A stretch of DNA of 64,000 nt, taken from contig NZ_CANLAG010000004.1 in the NCBI RefSeq assembly GCF_947488715.1, positions 186,001 to 250,000 of the forward strand. The letters are read 5' to 3'. Below the pieces are notes generated by a model. It was not told the origin of the DNA. It saw only the letters and a program-made list of their open reading frames with translations, and did not search any database. This document shows positions 62,979 to 64,000 of this stretch, one piece after another (the stretch's first letter is position 1; each line of letters opens with the position of its first letter). Both the position numbers and the translations under genes were made by a program. This DNA is from an uncultured Tateyamaria sp. GTDB taxonomy: Bacteria > Pseudomonadota > Alphaproteobacteria > Rhodobacterales > Rhodobacteraceae.

Positions 62979-64000
62979 ATGGAAGCGGATTATGTGATTG
63001 TCGGTGCCGGATCGGCTGGCTGCGCTGTGGCTTACCGTTTGGCTGAGGCAGGGCAGTCGGTTCTGGTGATCGAGCACGGCGGCACGGATGCGGGTCCGTT
63101 CATTCAGATGCCTGCCGCACTGTCCTATCCGATGAACATGAAACGCTATGACTGGGGCTATCAGTCCGAACCCGAGCCGCATCTGAACAACCGTCGCTTG
63201 GCCTGCCCACGTGGCAAGGTCATTGGCGGGTCATCATCGATCAACGGCATGGTCTATGTGCGTGGCCACGCGATGGACTACGACCACTGGGCCGAGGCGG
63301 GTGCCGATGGGTGGGGGTATGCCGATGTGCTGCCCTATTTCAAACGGATGGAAAGCTGGGACGCCAACGGTCACGGCGGCGATCCGGGCTGGCGCGGCAC
63401 GGACGGCCCACTGCATGTCACGCGCGGGCCGCGCGACAACCCGCTGTTTTCAGCTTTTGTCGAAGCGGGCAAACAGGCCGGGTACGAAGCCACGGATGAC
63501 TACAACGGGCAAAAGCAGGAAGGCTTTGGCCCTATGGAGCAGACGGTACACAAGGGGCGACGCTGGTCAGCCGCCAACGCCTATCTGAAGCCCGCGTTGA
63601 AGCGTCCAAATTGTGACCTTGTGCGGGGGTTGGTCGAACGTGTGGTGATCGAGGACGGGCGTGCCGTGGCCGTTGCCTTGGCAGGGGGCACGCAGATCCG
63701 GGCGCGGCGCGAAGTCATTCTGGCCGCGTCGTCCATCAATTCACCGAAGATCCTGATGTTGTCCGGCATCGGCCTCGCCGCCCACCTGGCAGAGCATGGC
63801 ATCGACGTGGTTGCCGACCGGCCCGGCGTCGGCGCCAACCTGCAAGACCACCTCGAACTTTATATCCAGATGGCCGCCGCACAGCCCATCACGCTCTACA
63901 AGCACTGGAACCTGTTCTCGAAGGCGCTGATCGGTGCGCAATGGCTGTTCACCGGCACGGGGCTGGGCGCGTCCAACCAGTTTGAAAGCGCCGCCTTTGT
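62979..64000 (+). CDS. betA: choline dehydrogenase (partial, runs off the window)
   Basis: The first 340 codons of a GMC-family flavoprotein oxidising choline to betaine aldehyde. Visible: the FAD motif [20 protein letters not shown] (residues 4-23), [21 protein letters not shown] (about 75-95), and the middle [24 protein letters not shown] GMC segment. The stop lies beyond 64000. ATG 62979 is preceded by GGGAAAGGTGAA. It is the final gene of the bet operon seen here. Confidence 0.95.
   Translation, partial: MEADYVIVGAGSAGCAVAYRLAEAGQSVLVIEHGGTDAGPFIQMPAALSYPMNMKRYDWGYQSEPEPHLNNRRLACPRGKVIGGSSSINGMVYVRGHAMDYDHWAEAGADGWGYADVLPYFKRMESWDANGHGGDPGWRGTDGPLHVTRGPRDNPLFSAFVEAGKQAGYEATDDYNGQKQEGFGPMEQTVHKGRRWSAANAYLKPALKRPNCDLVRGLVERVVIEDGRAVAVALAGGTQIRARREVILAASSINSPKILMLSGIGLAAHLAEHGIDVVADRPGVGANLQDHLELYIQMAAAQPITLYKHWNLFSKALIGAQWLFTGTGLGASNQFESAAF

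Overview
The window looks like chromosomal DNA from a marine alphaproteobacterium of the order Rhodobacterales (Roseobacter-type). This is inferred from gene content and style: a betI-betC-betB-betA choline-sulfate/betaine operon, a DUF1127 protein, a Tat-exported peptide-binding protein, an SPFH/TelA/XpaC/TerC cluster, high G+C, and many start/stop overlaps of the ATGA type. No species assignment is possible from sequence reading alone. There are no tRNA or rRNA genes, no transposase, no CRISPR array and no prophage. One structural RNA is clear, the RNase P RNA (rnpB, 36801-37210).

Layout. 0.1-3.3 kb: a BON/LysM protein, an acyl-CoA synthetase and a Tat-exported thioredoxin-like protein. 3.3-11.6 kb (minus strand): a peptide-type ABC importer (binding protein, two permeases, one double ATPase) between a CocE-type hydrolase and an alkaline-phosphatase-superfamily enzyme. 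11.7-12.8 kb: glycerate 2-kinase. 13.0-22.0 kb (plus): a type I secretion locus, with a 1350-residue BapA-like Ig-repeat adhesin followed by TolC-, LssB/LapB- and HlyD-family exporter genes. 22.0-30.8 kb (minus): a long same-strand run. It starts with TerC, a previously unannotatable 29-residue membrane peptide, XpaC, TelA, a DUF2927 lipoprotein and an SPFH-GYF2 protein, and continues with a ChbG-like deacetylase, a b561-like protein, a double zinc-ribbon membrane protein, a nitroreductase and D-aminoacyl-tRNA deacylase. This run is the best candidate for an under-described system.

30.9-42.6 kb: RNA and translation housekeeping (pseudouridine synthase, tadA, gatC-gatA, rnpB, rpmG) mixed with a ceramidase-like protein, an AmpD-like amidase with an apparent CTG start, GNAT, cupin and Bax-inhibitor proteins, and LysR and XRE regulators. 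42.6-46.1 kb: an inositol-monophosphatase-family enzyme coupled to an 8-oxoguanine-deaminase-like enzyme, convergent with guanine deaminase. 46.2-49.1 kb: mgtE, 5-formyl-THF cyclo-ligase and a YmdB-type phosphoesterase. 49.2-55.4 kb: two SLC13/TrkA-C permeases flanking an FAD dehydrogenase and a BASS transporter. 55.6-58.3 kb: a glutathionyl-hydroquinone-reductase-like protein, YebC, a small protein, and a 0.5 kb stretch without a gene. 58.3-64.0 kb: an EamA transporter and then betI-betC-betB-betA, with betA running off the end. These bet genes would convert choline-O-sulfate to choline, then to betaine aldehyde and glycine betaine.

Two families of short intergenic repeats recur. One is a G+C-rich hairpin of about 55-60 nt that ends operons (4184, 21985, 47578, 50976). 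The other shares a 16-nt core (5920 and 36709, with a degenerate relative at 61354).
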